Below, piece after piece: positions 5,285-14,534 of a stretch of DNA of 31,519 bases. Source of the DNA: an uncultured Clostridia bacterium (GTDB taxonomy: Bacteria; Bacillota; Clostridia; TANB77; CAG-508); assembly GCA_934149155.1 (NCBI GenBank), contig CAKPDZ010000009.1:1-31519 (forward strand). Direction: 5' to 3'. The notes below the pieces were generated by a model. That model was not told where the DNA came from and ran no database searches. It saw only the letters and a program-made list of their open reading frames with translations. Both the position numbers and the translations under genes were made by a program. Each line of letters starts with the position of its first letter. The first letter of the stretch is position 1.

Positions 5285-6283
5285 TTATCTATCTAGTTTA
5301 TCTAAATTATCTAATGCCTTTCCTGTTCCAAGTGCAACACATGAAACAGCATCATTTGCAATCATAACATTAATGCCCGTTTTCTCTTGTAATAGTTTGT
5401 CTAGTCCATCTACTAAACATCCGCCACCTGTCATATATATTCCTCTATCACTTATGTCTGCCGATAATTCTGGTGGAGTTTTTTCCAATACTGAATGTAC
5501 TGCATCTACAATCATCATTGCTGGTTCTATTAATGCTTCTAACATTTCACTTGAATATACTTTTATAGTTTTTGGCAATCCTGTTGTTAAGTCTCTGCCT
5601 CTTATTTCCATATCTACTTCTTGCATTTTTGGATATACACAACCAATATTAATTTTTAAGTCTTCTGCTGTTCTTTCTCCTATCATTATGTTGTGTTTTC
5701 TTTTTATATATTTTACTATATATTCATCGAATTTATCTCCTGCAACTTTTAATGAAGTACTTTCTACAGAGCCTCCTAATGATATTACTGCAATATCTGT
5801 AGTTCCGCCTCCGATATCTACAACCATATTTCCACATGGTTTTGCAATGTCTATTCCAGCTCCAATGGCTGCTGCTATTGGTTCTTCTATTAAGAATACT
5901 TTTCTAGCTCCTGCTTGGTTTGCAGCATCTATTACTGCTTTTTTTTCTACTTCTGTTACTCTTGATGGAATACATATCATTGTTCTTGGTGCAAATAATG
6001 ATTTTCCATTTATTTTGTTTATAAAATATTTTAACATTTTTTCAGTTACTGTATAATCAGAGATTACACCTTCTCTTAATGGTCTTGTAGCTACTATATT
6101 TCCTGGTGTTCTTCCTAACATTCTTCTAGCTTCTTGTCCTACTGCTAACACTTCTTTTGTATTACTGTCAACTGCAACAACTGATGGTTCTCTTAGAACT
6201 ACACCTTTTCCTTTTACATATGCTATTACTGTTGCTGTTCCTAAGTCTATTCCTATGTCTTGACCAAATCCAAATTTAAACAT
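5285..6283 (-). CDS. mreB: MreB/Mbl-family actin-like protein
   Basis: The 332 residues cover a full-length MreB-type actin fold. Phosphate loop 1 is DIGIDLGTATV (9-19), the ADP-binding core is VVDIGGGTTDIAV (about 154-166), and the C-terminal MTGGGCLVDGLD (about 286-297) binds the adenosine. It polymerises on the inner face of the membrane and guides peptidoglycan or teichoic-acid synthesis. Residues 4-8 (FGFGQ) give the amphipathic-loop type start. mreC and mreD are absent: the gene is last in an operon of sugar-lipid genes, 39 bp after a small membrane protein gene, with SD AAAGGAATG. This layout fits an Mbl/MreBH-type paralogue better than the primary mreBCD gene, but which paralogue it is cannot be settled by eye. 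Confidence 0.9.
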   Translation of the reverse strand: MFKFGFGQDIGIDLGTATVIAYVKGKGVVLREPSVVAVDSNTKEVLAVGQEARRMLGRTPGNIVATRPLREGVISDYTVTEKMLKYFINKINGKSLFAPRTMICIPSRVTEVEKKAVIDAANQAGARKVFLIEEPIAAAIGAGIDIAKPCGNMVVDIGGGTTDIAVISLGGSVESTSLKVAGDKFDEYIVKYIKRKHNIMIGERTAEDLKINIGCVYPKMQEVDMEIRGRDLTTGLPKTIKVYSSEMLEALIEPAMMIVDAVHSVLEKTPPELSADISDRGIYMTGGGCLVDGLDKLLQEKTGINVMIANDAVSCVALGTGKALDNLDKLDR

Positions 6284-6322
6284 TTTTATACATTCCTTTC
6301 TTATTAAGCATTATTTTTTCTT

Positions 6323-6703
6323 CTATCCTTTGTTTAAATTCATTATAACTACACCTGCTATAATTAATGCTGCACCACCAATATTTAATCCTGTTAATTG
6401 TTCTTTTAAAATTAGCCAAGATGCAATTAATATCATTATTTGTGCCACTCCATTACATATTGGTGATATAAAACTTAAATTTTCAAACATCATTACAATT
6501 CTTGTATATAGTAAAAAACTAACTATATAGCAAACAAATCCTAATGCACTAATTAAACTGATATTGAAATCAAATTCTCCTGCGGAAATTGAAATCTTTC
6601 CTGCATTTCCACCTTTTTTCATTAATATTAATCCTGATACTGTAAATATCAAGTAACAAACTATCATTAAAATTTTCATTATATCTTTTCTCCTTATTTT
6701 CAT
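6323..6703 (-). CDS. Small DMT/EamA-type four-helix membrane protein
   Basis: The protein has up to 126 residues with four hydrophobic segments (about 9-28, 47-67, 73-95, 103-123), the size and layout of the small-multidrug-resistance / EamA half-size transporters and of the ArnE/ArnF lipid-sugar flippases. The motif ISPICNGVAQIMILIASWLILKE lies in helices 3-4 region with a membrane glutamate typical of the family. It follows a GtrB-like glycosyltransferase, with a 4-bp overlap if the first ATG (6703) is used. A second ATG (6679) has an AAGGAG ten bases upstream and gives 118 residues. Both starts are plausible. Its context suggests that it flips a polyprenyl-phosphate sugar, as GtrA does; this is inference. 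Confidence 0.75.
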   Translation of the reverse strand: MKIRRKDIMKILMIVCYLIFTVSGLILMKKGGNAGKISISAGEFDFNISLISALGFVCYIVSFLLYTRIVMMFENLSFISPICNGVAQIMILIASWLILKEQLTGLNIGGAALIIAGVVIMNLNKG

Positions 6704-7656
6704 TTTTCTTCCCTTTCTTGGTTTTTTTCAGTTTCCTTTATAATATAAATTGGTCTATTTTTTACTTCTAAATATGTTTTTGATAAATATTGGCCTATTA
6801 CTCCAATTGAAAATAATTGTATTCCACTAACAAATACTATTATACATACAAGTGATGGCCAACCTGATGTAGGGTCTCCATACATTAAGGTTCTAACTAT
6901 AATAAATATAATTGCAAGTATTGCAATTACACAAAACACCAGACCTAATACTGATGAAAATATCAATGGTGTTGTGGAAAATGCTGTTATCCCTTCTAAT
7001 GCATATTTAAACAATTTCCAAAATGACCACTTAGTTTCCCCTGCAACTCTTTCTACATTTTCATATTCTAGCCATTTTGTTTTAAATCCAACAAAACTAA
7101 ATAGCCCCTTAGAATATCTGTTGTATTCCTGCAAAGAAATTATTGCATCTACAACTTGTCTTTTCATTAATCTATAATCTCTTGCTCCATCAACCATCTC
7201 TATATCTGACATTTTATTTATTATTTTATAAAACATTCTTGCAAAAAAGCTTCTAATAGGCGGTTCACCTTTTCTTGTTACTCTTCTTGTTCCTACAGAA
7301 TCATAACCTTCATTTACAATTGCATCATACATCTTTTTTAATAATGCAGGTGGATCTTGTAAATCTGCATCCATTAATGTAACATAGTCTCCGGTTGATG
7401 CTTCAAGTCCAGCAAGCATTGCAGCTTCTTTTCCAAAATTTCTTGAGAATGATACATATCTAACTTTGTTGTCTATTTTTCTTAACTCTTTTATTTCATC
7501 TAATGTTTTATCTTTTGATCCATCATTTACAAATATATATTCAAAATCCACAATATTTTCAAAGTCTTGTTTTCTGATTCTTTCCATTTCCTTGTAAAAC
7601 AATGGTAGTGCTTTTTCTTCATTATAGCAAGAAACTACTACTGATATTTTTTCCAT
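6700..7656 (-). CDS. GT2 polyprenyl-phosphate glycosyltransferase (GtrB/DPM1-like)
   Basis: The 318 residues start with a GT-A fold (VVVSCYNEE at 6-14, VNDGSKDKT at 43-51, LMDADLQDPP at 94-103 carrying the metal-binding DxD) and end with two transmembrane helices (about 230-258 and 268-295). This is the standard layout of GtrB, ArnC and YkcC-type enzymes, which move a sugar from a nucleotide donor to undecaprenyl phosphate at the inner leaflet. GalE two genes upstream makes UDP-galactose available, so galactose or glucose is a fair guess. SD AAGGAG lies 7 nt before the ATG. The gene is 10 bp after the phosphoglycerol-transferase-like gene and abuts the small membrane protein. Confidence 0.9.
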   Translation of the reverse strand: MEKISVVVSCYNEEKALPLFYKEMERIRKQDFENIVDFEYIFVNDGSKDKTLDEIKELRKIDNKVRYVSFSRNFGKEAAMLAGLEASTGDYVTLMDADLQDPPALLKKMYDAIVNEGYDSVGTRRVTRKGEPPIRSFFARMFYKIINKMSDIEMVDGARDYRLMKRQVVDAIISLQEYNRYSKGLFSFVGFKTKWLEYENVERVAGETKWSFWKLFKYALEGITAFSTTPLIFSSVLGLVFCVIAILAIIFIIVRTLMYGDPTSGWPSLVCIIVFVSGIQLFSIGVIGQYLSKTYLEVKNRPIYIIKETEKNQEREEK

Positions 7657-7666
7657 ATAATTCTCC

Positions 7667-9148
7667 TTATTTTACTAAGATATTATTATTATAATATCTA
7701 GAAATTTTTTTTAATTCTTCATTAACATATTGAACCCCATATTTTTCTATTAAAGTTTTTTCATCTGAAAACAAATTTGTTCCAAGTGCTAATCTATTTC
7801 CACTAATTTTAGCACCTAATGCACCTAATGTTGTTGGGTATAAATCCATTGTAGAATATATCCTATTGGTATTTTCTACTTCAACAGCAGGATTTATTAT
7901 TACATTAACAACTTTTTTATCATATTGCTGCTCTTCTTCTGGTTCCAAAAAATTAGCTTGCATTGTTAAATGATCTCCTGTAATAACTATTGTTGTGTTG
8001 TCATAAAAGTCTTGTTGTTTTATCCATTTTACAAAATCTCCAACTCTTTTACTTGAACATGATATTACATTTTTATATTGTTCATCCCATTTATTAGGAC
8101 AATCTTTACATAAAAATCCATCTGGAAAATGTGTATCTGCTGTTAACATTGTAAAATTAAATGGTTCTTCTTGATTTGCTAAATTTAATATTCTTTCTTT
8201 AGCATACTCAAATAACTGATCATCTGTAAATCCCCACCAAATTTGTTCTGATGCCTTATTTTCTTCTTTTGCAGATTCAAAATCCCATATTTCATAATCA
8301 CCATGTTGTTTAAACAAATTTCTTCTTCCTCCAAATGAAGCATCAGATCCTACTAAAAGATAATTATGATATCCATTATTTTTCAATACTTGTCCTATAC
8401 TATATGCTCCTGGTAAAAATGTACTATATTCTCCCATAGCATTGTCCTCTATCGATAGTTTTAATGGTACTCCTGCTGTTTGTGCAGACATGGCTCCTAC
8501 TGTCCATGTAGAACCTGTAAGTGTATATGCACCATCTAATTTTCCTGTACTTGAAAAATTCATATTTTCTTTTGCTAATTTTGATATTTCTGGAATTAAA
8601 TCGTCTTTTGATAATCCTCCATCTTTTGTGGAATAGTATGTTGTTTCCATTGATTCAAGAAATATATATATTAGGTTTCTTTTTTTCTCTGGAAATTCTA
8701 TTTCTGTTTTTTCTGGTCTTACATATTCATTTGCTATAAAACTTGAATCATGACTTTGATTTTCTATATATTGCTTTATATCTGTTGTTTCTATTATTTT
8801 ATTAATACTAATAATTAGTATTAATATTGATATTAATAAACTTGTTAGTGTTGTTCTTTTTCTTTCAGCTGTATGTATTTCTTTTATTATTTTTATATCT
8901 TTTACCATAGGATATATTAATACAAATGATATTATTGCAGTTGGTAGTATTACTTTCCACAAGCATTGTTTAAAAAATCTAAATATTATATCTGTATTAG
9001 TTCCTTCCATTGGTACTTTTAAATGAAAGATTATTTCATCCATTGAAAGATGTCCAAATGTATCGTATAGCCAATCTATTGTAACTGTGGTTCCAAACGC
9101 AATTAGTAAGAATATCACAATGGCTATACAAGCAATTCTCTTTTTCAT
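7667..9148 (-). CDS. LtaS/OpgB-like phosphoglycerol transferase (sulfatase fold)
   Basis: The 493 residues comprise three hydrophobic segments (about 8-24, 67-82, 101-117) and an extracellular alkaline-phosphatase/sulfatase-type domain (about 155-470). Metal ligand Glu165 lies in YIFLESME. The segment TGSTWTVGAMSAQ (about 211-223, Thr214 the likely nucleophile) is closer to OpgB/MdoB phosphoglycerol transferase I than to LtaS. TADTHFP and ITGDHLT provide further metal ligands. Such enzymes move phosphoglycerol from phosphatidylglycerol onto a polymer or glycan outside the membrane. It has fewer helices than the five of LtaS, so a glycan-decorating role is more likely than backbone polymerisation. 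It lies 11 bp after galE and shares its operon. The SD is somewhat far (14 nt) from the ATG. Confidence 0.85.
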   Translation of the reverse strand: MKKRIACIAIVIFLLIAFGTTVTIDWLYDTFGHLSMDEIIFHLKVPMEGTNTDIIFRFFKQCLWKVILPTAIISFVLIYPMVKDIKIIKEIHTAERKRTTLTSLLISILILIISINKIIETTDIKQYIENQSHDSSFIANEYVRPEKTEIEFPEKKRNLIYIFLESMETTYYSTKDGGLSKDDLIPEISKLAKENMNFSSTGKLDGAYTLTGSTWTVGAMSAQTAGVPLKLSIEDNAMGEYSTFLPGAYSIGQVLKNNGYHNYLLVGSDASFGGRRNLFKQHGDYEIWDFESAKEENKASEQIWWGFTDDQLFEYAKERILNLANQEEPFNFTMLTADTHFPDGFLCKDCPNKWDEQYKNVISCSSKRVGDFVKWIKQQDFYDNTTIVITGDHLTMQANFLEPEEEQQYDKKVVNVIINPAVEVENTNRIYSTMDLYPTTLGALGAKISGNRLALGTNLFSDEKTLIEKYGVQYVNEELKKISRYYNNNILVK

Positions 9149-9159
9149 CTGTTATATAT

Positions 9160-10170
9160 TTACTCCTTCGTTTGTTTTTGTATATATTTCCAAGAATCTT
9201 TACACATATCTTCTAATGTTTTTTCGGCTTTCCATCCAAGTTCTTTTTGTGCTTTTTCTGGATTTGAATAACATGTTGCTATATCTCCAGGTCTTCTTGG
9301 TGCTATTTTATATTTTACTGGCTTTCCTGTTGTTTTTTCAAATGCTTTTACCATGTCTAAAACACTATATCCAGTTCCTGTTCCTAAGTTATATATATAT
9401 ATTCCTGTATTCTCTTTTTCTAATTTTTCTAATGCTTTTATATGTCCTTTTGCTAAGTCTACTACATGTATATAGTCTCTTACTCCAGTTCCATCTGGTG
9501 TATTGTAATCATTTCCAAATACTGATAATTGCTCTAATTGTCCAGATGCTACTCTTACTACATATGGCATTAAATTGTTTGGTATTCCTTGTGGTTCTTC
9601 TCCTATTAATCCACTTTCGTGTGCTCCCACTGGGTTAAAGTATCTTAATATTGCTATATCCCATGTATTGTCTGATTTATATAGATCTTGTAATATTTGC
9701 TCTATAAATAATTTTGTTGTTCCATATGGATTTGTTGTTCCTCCTATTTTACATTCTTCTGTTAGAGGAATTTTTTCGGGTTCTCCATATACTGTTGCTG
9801 ATGAACTAAATATAAATTTTTTTACATTATATTTTTTCATTGTTTCTAATAATATTACTGCTCCTGATATATTGTTTTCGTAATATTCTAATGGTTTTTG
9901 TACTGATTCCCCTACTGCTTTGTATCCTGCAAAGTTTAGTACTGCTTCGATTTCATTTTCTTCAAATACTTTTTCTAATTCTTTTCTATCTAAATAGTTT
10001 ACTTCGTAAAATTTGAAGTCTTTTCCTGTTATTTTTTTTATATTTTCTAATACTTCTGGTTTACTGTTTGAAAAATTATCTAGTATTACAATTTCTCTTC
10101 CTGCATTTAATAATTCGATTGCTGTATGACTTCCTATATATCCAGCTCCACCGGTTACTAATATTGACAT
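9160..10170 (-). CDS. galE: UDP-glucose 4-epimerase
   Basis: The 336 residues match GalE of the short-chain dehydrogenase superfamily throughout. The NAD-binding GGAGYIGSH is at 7-15, the SSSATVYGE stretch with the catalytic Ser is near 122-130, and the YxxxK pair is Tyr149/Lys153. [20 protein letters not shown] near the C-terminus is typical. It interconverts UDP-glucose and UDP-galactose in the cytosol. It is the first gene of a leftward operon leading into envelope genes, so it probably supplies UDP-Gal for surface polymers and not for galactose catabolism. SD AGAGGG precedes the ATG, and a clear promoter lies at 10221-10249. Confidence 0.95.
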   Translation of the reverse strand: MSILVTGGAGYIGSHTAIELLNAGREIVILDNFSNSKPEVLENIKKITGKDFKFYEVNYLDRKELEKVFEENEIEAVLNFAGYKAVGESVQKPLEYYENNISGAVILLETMKKYNVKKFIFSSSATVYGEPEKIPLTEECKIGGTTNPYGTTKLFIEQILQDLYKSDNTWDIAILRYFNPVGAHESGLIGEEPQGIPNNLMPYVVRVASGQLEQLSVFGNDYNTPDGTGVRDYIHVVDLAKGHIKALEKLEKENTGIYIYNLGTGTGYSVLDMVKAFEKTTGKPVKYKIAPRRPGDIATCYSNPEKAQKELGWKAEKTLEDMCKDSWKYIQKQTKE

Positions 10171-10220
10171 GTTTTTCCCTCTTTCTTTTGATTTTCTTTG
10201 TCCCCTTTTTCAGCACCTGT

Positions 10221-10249
10221 ATTGTACCACTAAATTATAATTATTTCAA
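10221..10249 (-). promoter_or_regulatory. Promoter of the galE-mreB operon
   Basis: Minus strand TTGAAA (10249-10244), 17-bp spacer, TACAAT (10226-10221), about 50 bp before the galE start. The upstream end touches the fold-back element at 10253, so anything acting on that element would alter the region just behind the -35 box. Confidence 0.65.
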
Positions 10250-10252
10250 TAG

Positions 10253-10395
10253 AAATTAATAATATATTGTTTTTTCATACCTTGCTGTCGCAATCTGCAT
10301 ATTAAAAATACTAGTATGTAGATTGCTCCATATCGCATTCGCTTCGCTCATTTGGTCGCTTACGCGGTATTTCAAAAACAATATATTATTAATTT
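10253..10395. repeat. Fold-back (MITE-like) element
   Basis: Perfect 22-bp inverted repeats (10253-10274 and 10374-10395) enclose 99 bp. The pairing continues inward through ATACC/GGTAT (10277-10281 / 10366-10370). Inside, GCAATCTGCATA (10290-10301) and TATGTAGATTGC (10315-10326) form a second 12-bp stem with one G-T mismatch, and 10334-10365 is GC-rich with repeated TTCGC/TCGCT motifs unlike the surrounding AT-rich DNA. No ORF is present. It could be a miniature inverted-repeat element, a structured RNA or, less likely, an invertible segment. Confidence 0.6.
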
Positions 10396-10417
10396 TCAAA
10401 AAAAAGAATATTAGTAA

Positions 10418-10452
10418 CTAAAAAGTAGGAAATTCTCATCCCTACTTTTTTA
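10418..10452. terminator. Terminator of the GH25 lysozyme gene
   Basis: AAAAAGTAGG (10420-10429) pairs with CCTACTTTTT (10441-10450) in a 10-bp stem, four bases past the gene's stop. The T runs are within and just after the stem in both directions. Confidence 0.65.
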
Positions 10453-10455
10453 TAA

Positions 10456-13400
10456 TTAATATTTTTTATAACATATACTCATATCTACATTTACTCTTCC
10501 ATTTTCAACAGGAGCATAAACTCCTGGTACTGATCCGGAACTAGTATATTGCCACATATTATATCTATATCTATAATCTGTTGGTCTATTAACATCACCT
10601 GTATAATGAGCAACCCATATATCACAATTATTTAATTGGTTCACATCTAAATTATCATAAAACCAATTTCTACTTGCATATACAGCTGGTGTATATCCTG
10701 CATTTCTTATTGTTTCGCAAAATACTCTACATACAGCAGTTCTTGTTGCCACATCTAATGGATCTGCTCTTCCATCTCTTGACGGAATATATTCTGTATC
10801 TATAACAATAGGATATTTTACATTAACATTATGTTTTCTTACTAAATTTAAAACATAATTTGCTTCTTCTACCGCTTCTTGTTCATTAATAGCTTGTGTA
10901 AAAAAATATAATCCAATATCTATTCCATTTTTAGCTGCATTCTTAACATTTCTTTCAAATTTAGTGTCTGTTACTATTCTTCCTGTTTCATATCCTCTAT
11001 ATGCAGCTCTTATTATTGCATAATCTACTTTACCTGATTTTCTAACTTCTTCCCAATCTACATTTCCATTGTGTGAACTAACATCTATACCATATCTTAA
11101 ACTTAATTCTTTAAATTTAAATTGTTGAGCATTTGATGTGTTTCCTTCATATACTTTTACATTTGTTCCGTTAACAGTTTGATTTCCTGCAACATCTAAA
11201 TATAAATTCGTTGATTTTGATTTTATTTTGTAATATCCATTTCCTGCAACCTCAAAACTCCATAATTGCTCTTCTTTTCCATTATATTCAGCTTGTACAA
11301 CATTATCATTTTCTACTGTCAATACTTTATCTGAATGTCTTGCTGTTATTTTACAATATGTATCATCTATATATTCTATTTTAAATATTTGTTGATTTAC
11401 ACTGTCATATGTCCATATCTGTGTATTTGCTCCATCTTTGGTAGAACCTGCGTCAATATCTATAACTTTGCTTTCGTCTTGTTTTATAGCTATATTATAC
11501 GAATCCGAATCTATCATTTTTGTCTTTTCAAATTTGAATTTTTGAGAATTTGTTTCATTCCCTTCATATATTTGTACATTAGCTCCATTACTAGCATTTC
11601 CTCCATTTACATCTAAATATAAATAAGAATTATAAGCTACTATATAATAATTTCCATTTCCTGCACTTTGTAAAATCCATTTTTGAGCATCAGTATTATT
11701 TCCTTCATATTGCCAAACATTAGAACCATCTGTCTTTCCATTACTTTGAACATCTAAAACTTTTCCTGAGTTAACAGATTTTATTTCATAATACTTTTCA
11801 GTTTTATTATATGTTAATTGAAATTTTTGTTGTTGTACATTATCATTAGTCCAAAGTTGTACATTTGCACCATTATCATATGAACCAGCAGAAACATCAA
11901 TATATTTATTATTACTTAAAATTGATTTTATTTTATATACTCCATCTTCAATTAATTGTTCTCCTTCAATTTCTTGTTCAGCTTTTACTAATTTGAATTT
12001 TTGTGCATTTGTTTTATTTCCTTCATACATTTGTATTATTGGATTACCTTCCACATTTCCTCCCGGAATATCAATAAATAATCCATTACATCTTGCAATT
12101 ATATAAAAATATCCATCTCCTGCATCTTTTATTATCCATTGTTGTATTGTTGATGTATTATCTTTGGAATTTTGTACAATTGCTGTTCCATTCGTATGTT
12201 TTCCATCACTTACTTCTAATATTTTCTGAGATTTATATTGTTTTATTTCATAATATCCATTACTTAAATAACTTATTTCAAATGCTTGTGTTTTATTTAC
12301 TACATTTAATCTATTTTCAAATTTTGCTTTTGCATTATTTGAATTAGAATTGTTTTCTATTTGTAGAGCTTTATTCTCATTTGACTTAGCTATTATATTA
12401 TATATTCCATCTTCTATTGTTTTTGTACTTTCATTTTTTTCTGCTTTTACAAATTTAAATTTCTGTGCATTTGTTCCATTATCTTCATACATTTGTACAT
12501 TTGCACCATTGTTTTTATTTCCACTATTTATATCTAAATTCAAATCATTACATTTTGATATTATATTATAATATCCATCTTCTGTTTTCTTTAATATCCA
12601 TTGTTCTGATTCTCCGTTATGAGTTCTATATTGTATTACATTAGTATAATTGTCTTGTCCAGCATATAACACATCTAATGATTTATTTGAATGTTCTGCT
12701 GTTATTATATAAGCTTCAACCTCTTTATTGTATTTTATGTCAAATTTTTGGTACTCCTTTTTATTATTTTCCCATATTTGTACATTAGCAACATCTCCGT
12801 ATTTTCCATCATCAACACTAATTACTTTTCTTTCGTCTAATGCAGATTCTATATAATATGTACCATCTTCAATTTTATCTGTTTTTAGTTCTTCAACTTT
12901 ATTAAAACTAAATTTCTGTGCATCTGTCTTATTTCCTTCATACATTTGGATTATTGGATTTTTTTCTACATTTCCTCCCGGAATGTCTACATATAGGCCA
13001 TTACATCTTGCAATTATATAAAAATATCCATCTCCTGCATCTTTTATTATCCATTGTTGTATTGTTGATGCATTATCTTTTGAGTTCTGTATAATTTTAG
13101 TCTCATTTGTATGTTTGCCTTCATCTACTTCTAGCACTCTTGCAGATTTCTTTTGCTTTATTTCATAATAACCATTGTTTAAATATTTTATTTCAAATGT
13201 TTGGTTTGTACTTGCCCTGTTTAGTTTGTTTTCAAATTTAGCCTTTGCATTATTTGATACCGCTCCGTTTTCTATTTGTAAAACTTTATCTTTGTTTAAT
13301 TTTGTTCCAATTGTATATATACCATCTTCTATGCTTCTTGTACTTTCATTTTTTTCTGCTTTTACAAATTTAAATTTCTGTGCATTTGTTCCATTACCTT

Positions 13401-14496
13401 CATACATTTGAATATTTGAACCATTAGATTTATTTGCTCCATTTACATCTAAATTTAAATAATTACATTTTGATATTATATTGTAATATCCATCTTCTGT
13501 TTTCTTTAATATCCATTGTTCTGATGCCCCATTATGAGTTCTATATTGTATTACATTAGTATAATTATCTTGTCCGGCATATAACACATCTAATGATTTA
13601 TTTGAATGTTCTGCTGTTATTATATATGCTCCAACTTCTTTATTATATTGGACATCAAATTTTTGATATTCTTTTTCAGCTTTATCCCATATTTGTGCAT
13701 TTGCAACATCTCCATATTTTCCATCATCAATACTTATTACTTTTCTTTCATCTAAAGCTGATGCTATATAATATGTACCATTATCAATTTTATCTGTTTT
13801 TAATTCTTCTACTTTTGTAAATTTGAATTTCTGTGCATCTGTTTCATTTCCTTCATATAATTGAATTTTTGATTTTTCAACTGCACGTCCACCTGGAATA
13901 TCTATATATAGTCCACTACATCCTGATATTATATAATAATATCCGTCCTCTGCTTCTTTTATAAGCCATTGCTGTGCCATTGTATTATTACCACTATATT
14001 GCTGTAATTCAACACAGCTCGCTTTACTTGCTCCTGGAACATCTAATACTTTACCTGAATGTTCAAATGTTAGTGTATAATATCCATTTCCTATACTAGT
14101 AACTTTTATTTCTTGGCTTTTATTTATCCCTTTTGATTTACTGTTTAATTGAACCTTTGTTGATTCTTCTTTTGACTTATTAGGTATTTCTATAACCATG
14201 TCGTCATTTTTTTTAGAAGAGATTGTATATACACCATCTTCAATCTTTTTTTCATCTACTACAATTTCTTTACTCTTTTCTTCGTTATTTTCTTGTATAG
14301 TTGCTTGATTTACCTCCTCTTCGTCTTTTGTTTCTTCTTCATTTTCGACTTTCTCTTCTGTTTTAGTTTCTATTTTTTCATTTTCTTCTATTGTTTCTAC
14401 TTCTGTAATAGCATAATTAATAGTAGGAAAAGATATTGTAAAAATCAATAAAAATACCATTATTATGCAAAACAGTTTTATTACATATTTATTCAT
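10456..14496 (-). CDS. Secreted GH25 lysozyme with seven ricin-type lectin units
   Basis: The 1346 residues comprise a signal peptide (about 1-30, ending INYA), a Glu/Lys-rich low-complexity linker (about 31-90), then seven ~145-residue ricin B / beta-trefoil units recognisable by repeated QQW or AQKF motifs, GYY-I and LDV/IDIPGG strands (about 95-1130). The last ~213 residues are a GH25 muramidase: YGIDVSSHNG near 1138 with the first catalytic Asp, and VIDTEY near 1233 with the Asp and Glu of the active site. It cuts the glycan chain of peptidoglycan, outside the cell. The lectin array probably targets it to a wall glycan, possibly the galactose-rich product of the neighbouring genes; that link is inference. 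Units 2-3 and 4-5 are a 915-bp direct duplication. There is no sortase signal or C-terminal helix, so it is secreted or lectin-bound. It is a single-gene unit with promoter at 14535-14563. Confidence 0.9.
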   Translation of the reverse strand: MNKYVIKLFCIIMVFLLIFTISFPTINYAITEVETIEENEKIETKTEEKVENEEETKDEEEVNQATIQENNEEKSKEIVVDEKKIEDGVYTISSKKNDDMVIEIPNKSKEESTKVQLNSKSKGINKSQEIKVTSIGNGYYTLTFEHSGKVLDVPGASKASCVELQQYSGNNTMAQQWLIKEAEDGYYYIISGCSGLYIDIPGGRAVEKSKIQLYEGNETDAQKFKFTKVEELKTDKIDNGTYYIASALDERKVISIDDGKYGDVANAQIWDKAEKEYQKFDVQYNKEVGAYIITAEHSNKSLDVLYAGQDNYTNVIQYRTHNGASEQWILKKTEDGYYNIISKCNYLNLDVNGANKSNGSNIQMYEGNGTNAQKFKFVKAEKNESTRSIEDGIYTIGTKLNKDKVLQIENGAVSNNAKAKFENKLNRASTNQTFEIKYLNNGYYEIKQKKSARVLEVDEGKHTNETKIIQNSKDNASTIQQWIIKDAGDGYFYIIARCNGLYVDIPGGNVEKNPIIQMYEGNKTDAQKFSFNKVEELKTDKIEDGTYYIESALDERKVISVDDGKYGDVANVQIWENNKKEYQKFDIKYNKEVEAYIITAEHSNKSLDVLYAGQDNYTNVIQYRTHNGESEQWILKKTEDGYYNIISKCNDLNLDINSGNKNNGANVQMYEDNGTNAQKFKFVKAEKNESTKTIEDGIYNIIAKSNENKALQIENNSNSNNAKAKFENRLNVVNKTQAFEISYLSNGYYEIKQYKSQKILEVSDGKHTNGTAIVQNSKDNTSTIQQWIIKDAGDGYFYIIARCNGLFIDIPGGNVEGNPIIQMYEGNKTNAQKFKLVKAEQEIEGEQLIEDGVYKIKSILSNNKYIDVSAGSYDNGANVQLWTNDNVQQQKFQLTYNKTEKYYEIKSVNSGKVLDVQSNGKTDGSNVWQYEGNNTDAQKWILQSAGNGNYYIVAYNSYLYLDVNGGNASNGANVQIYEGNETNSQKFKFEKTKMIDSDSYNIAIKQDESKVIDIDAGSTKDGANTQIWTYDSVNQQIFKIEYIDDTYCKITARHSDKVLTVENDNVVQAEYNGKEEQLWSFEVAGNGYYKIKSKSTNLYLDVAGNQTVNGTNVKVYEGNTSNAQQFKFKELSLRYGIDVSSHNGNVDWEEVRKSGKVDYAIIRAAYRGYETGRIVTDTKFERNVKNAAKNGIDIGLYFFTQAINEQEAVEEANYVLNLVRKHNVNVKYPIVIDTEYIPSRDGRADPLDVATRTAVCRVFCETIRNAGYTPAVYASRNWFYDNLDVNQLNNCDIWVAHYTGDVNRPTDYRYRYNMWQYTSSGSVPGVYAPVENGRVNVDMSICYKKY
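11999..12913 (-). repeat. 915-bp tandem repeat in the lectin region, copy 2 (units 4-5)
   Basis: The sequence from 11999 repeats that from 12914 in register, with a period of exactly 915 bp (305 codons). The same landmark (a TTxTGTGCAT stretch followed by TATTTCCTTCATACAT-like sequence) occurs at 11999, 12914 and 13829, and another marker at 12117 recurs at 13032. Each copy encodes two beta-trefoil units. Confidence 0.75.
12914..13828 (-). repeat. 915-bp tandem repeat in the lectin region, copy 1 (units 2-3)
   Basis: This is the partner of 11999-12913. Several stretches of 40 bp and more are identical between copies, for example around AATTATATAAAAATATCCAT (12097 and 13012) and the segment encoding ITAEHSNKSLDVLYAGQDNY, while other parts have drifted. 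The duplication is therefore recent enough to recombine but not brand new. Confidence 0.75.
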
Positions 14497-14534
14497 ATAA
14501 AATTCATTCCTTTCTTCTATTTTTTTCTATTTCT

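Noticed and set aside
6679..6703. Certain choice of start for the small membrane protein
   Set aside because: Both 6703 (GGGAAG SD) and 6679 (AAGGAG SD) have acceptable signals. The longer form is listed and the ambiguity recorded.
10253..10395. Second invertible promoter in front of galE
   Set aside because: The inverted repeats are longer than needed and lack arm-core-arm structure, and the interior has no convincing promoter. The galE promoter lies outside the repeats at 10221-10249.
11999..13828. CRISPR-like array
   Set aside because: The repeats are 915 bp, in frame and code for lectin domains. No short direct repeats with unique spacers occur anywhere in the window.
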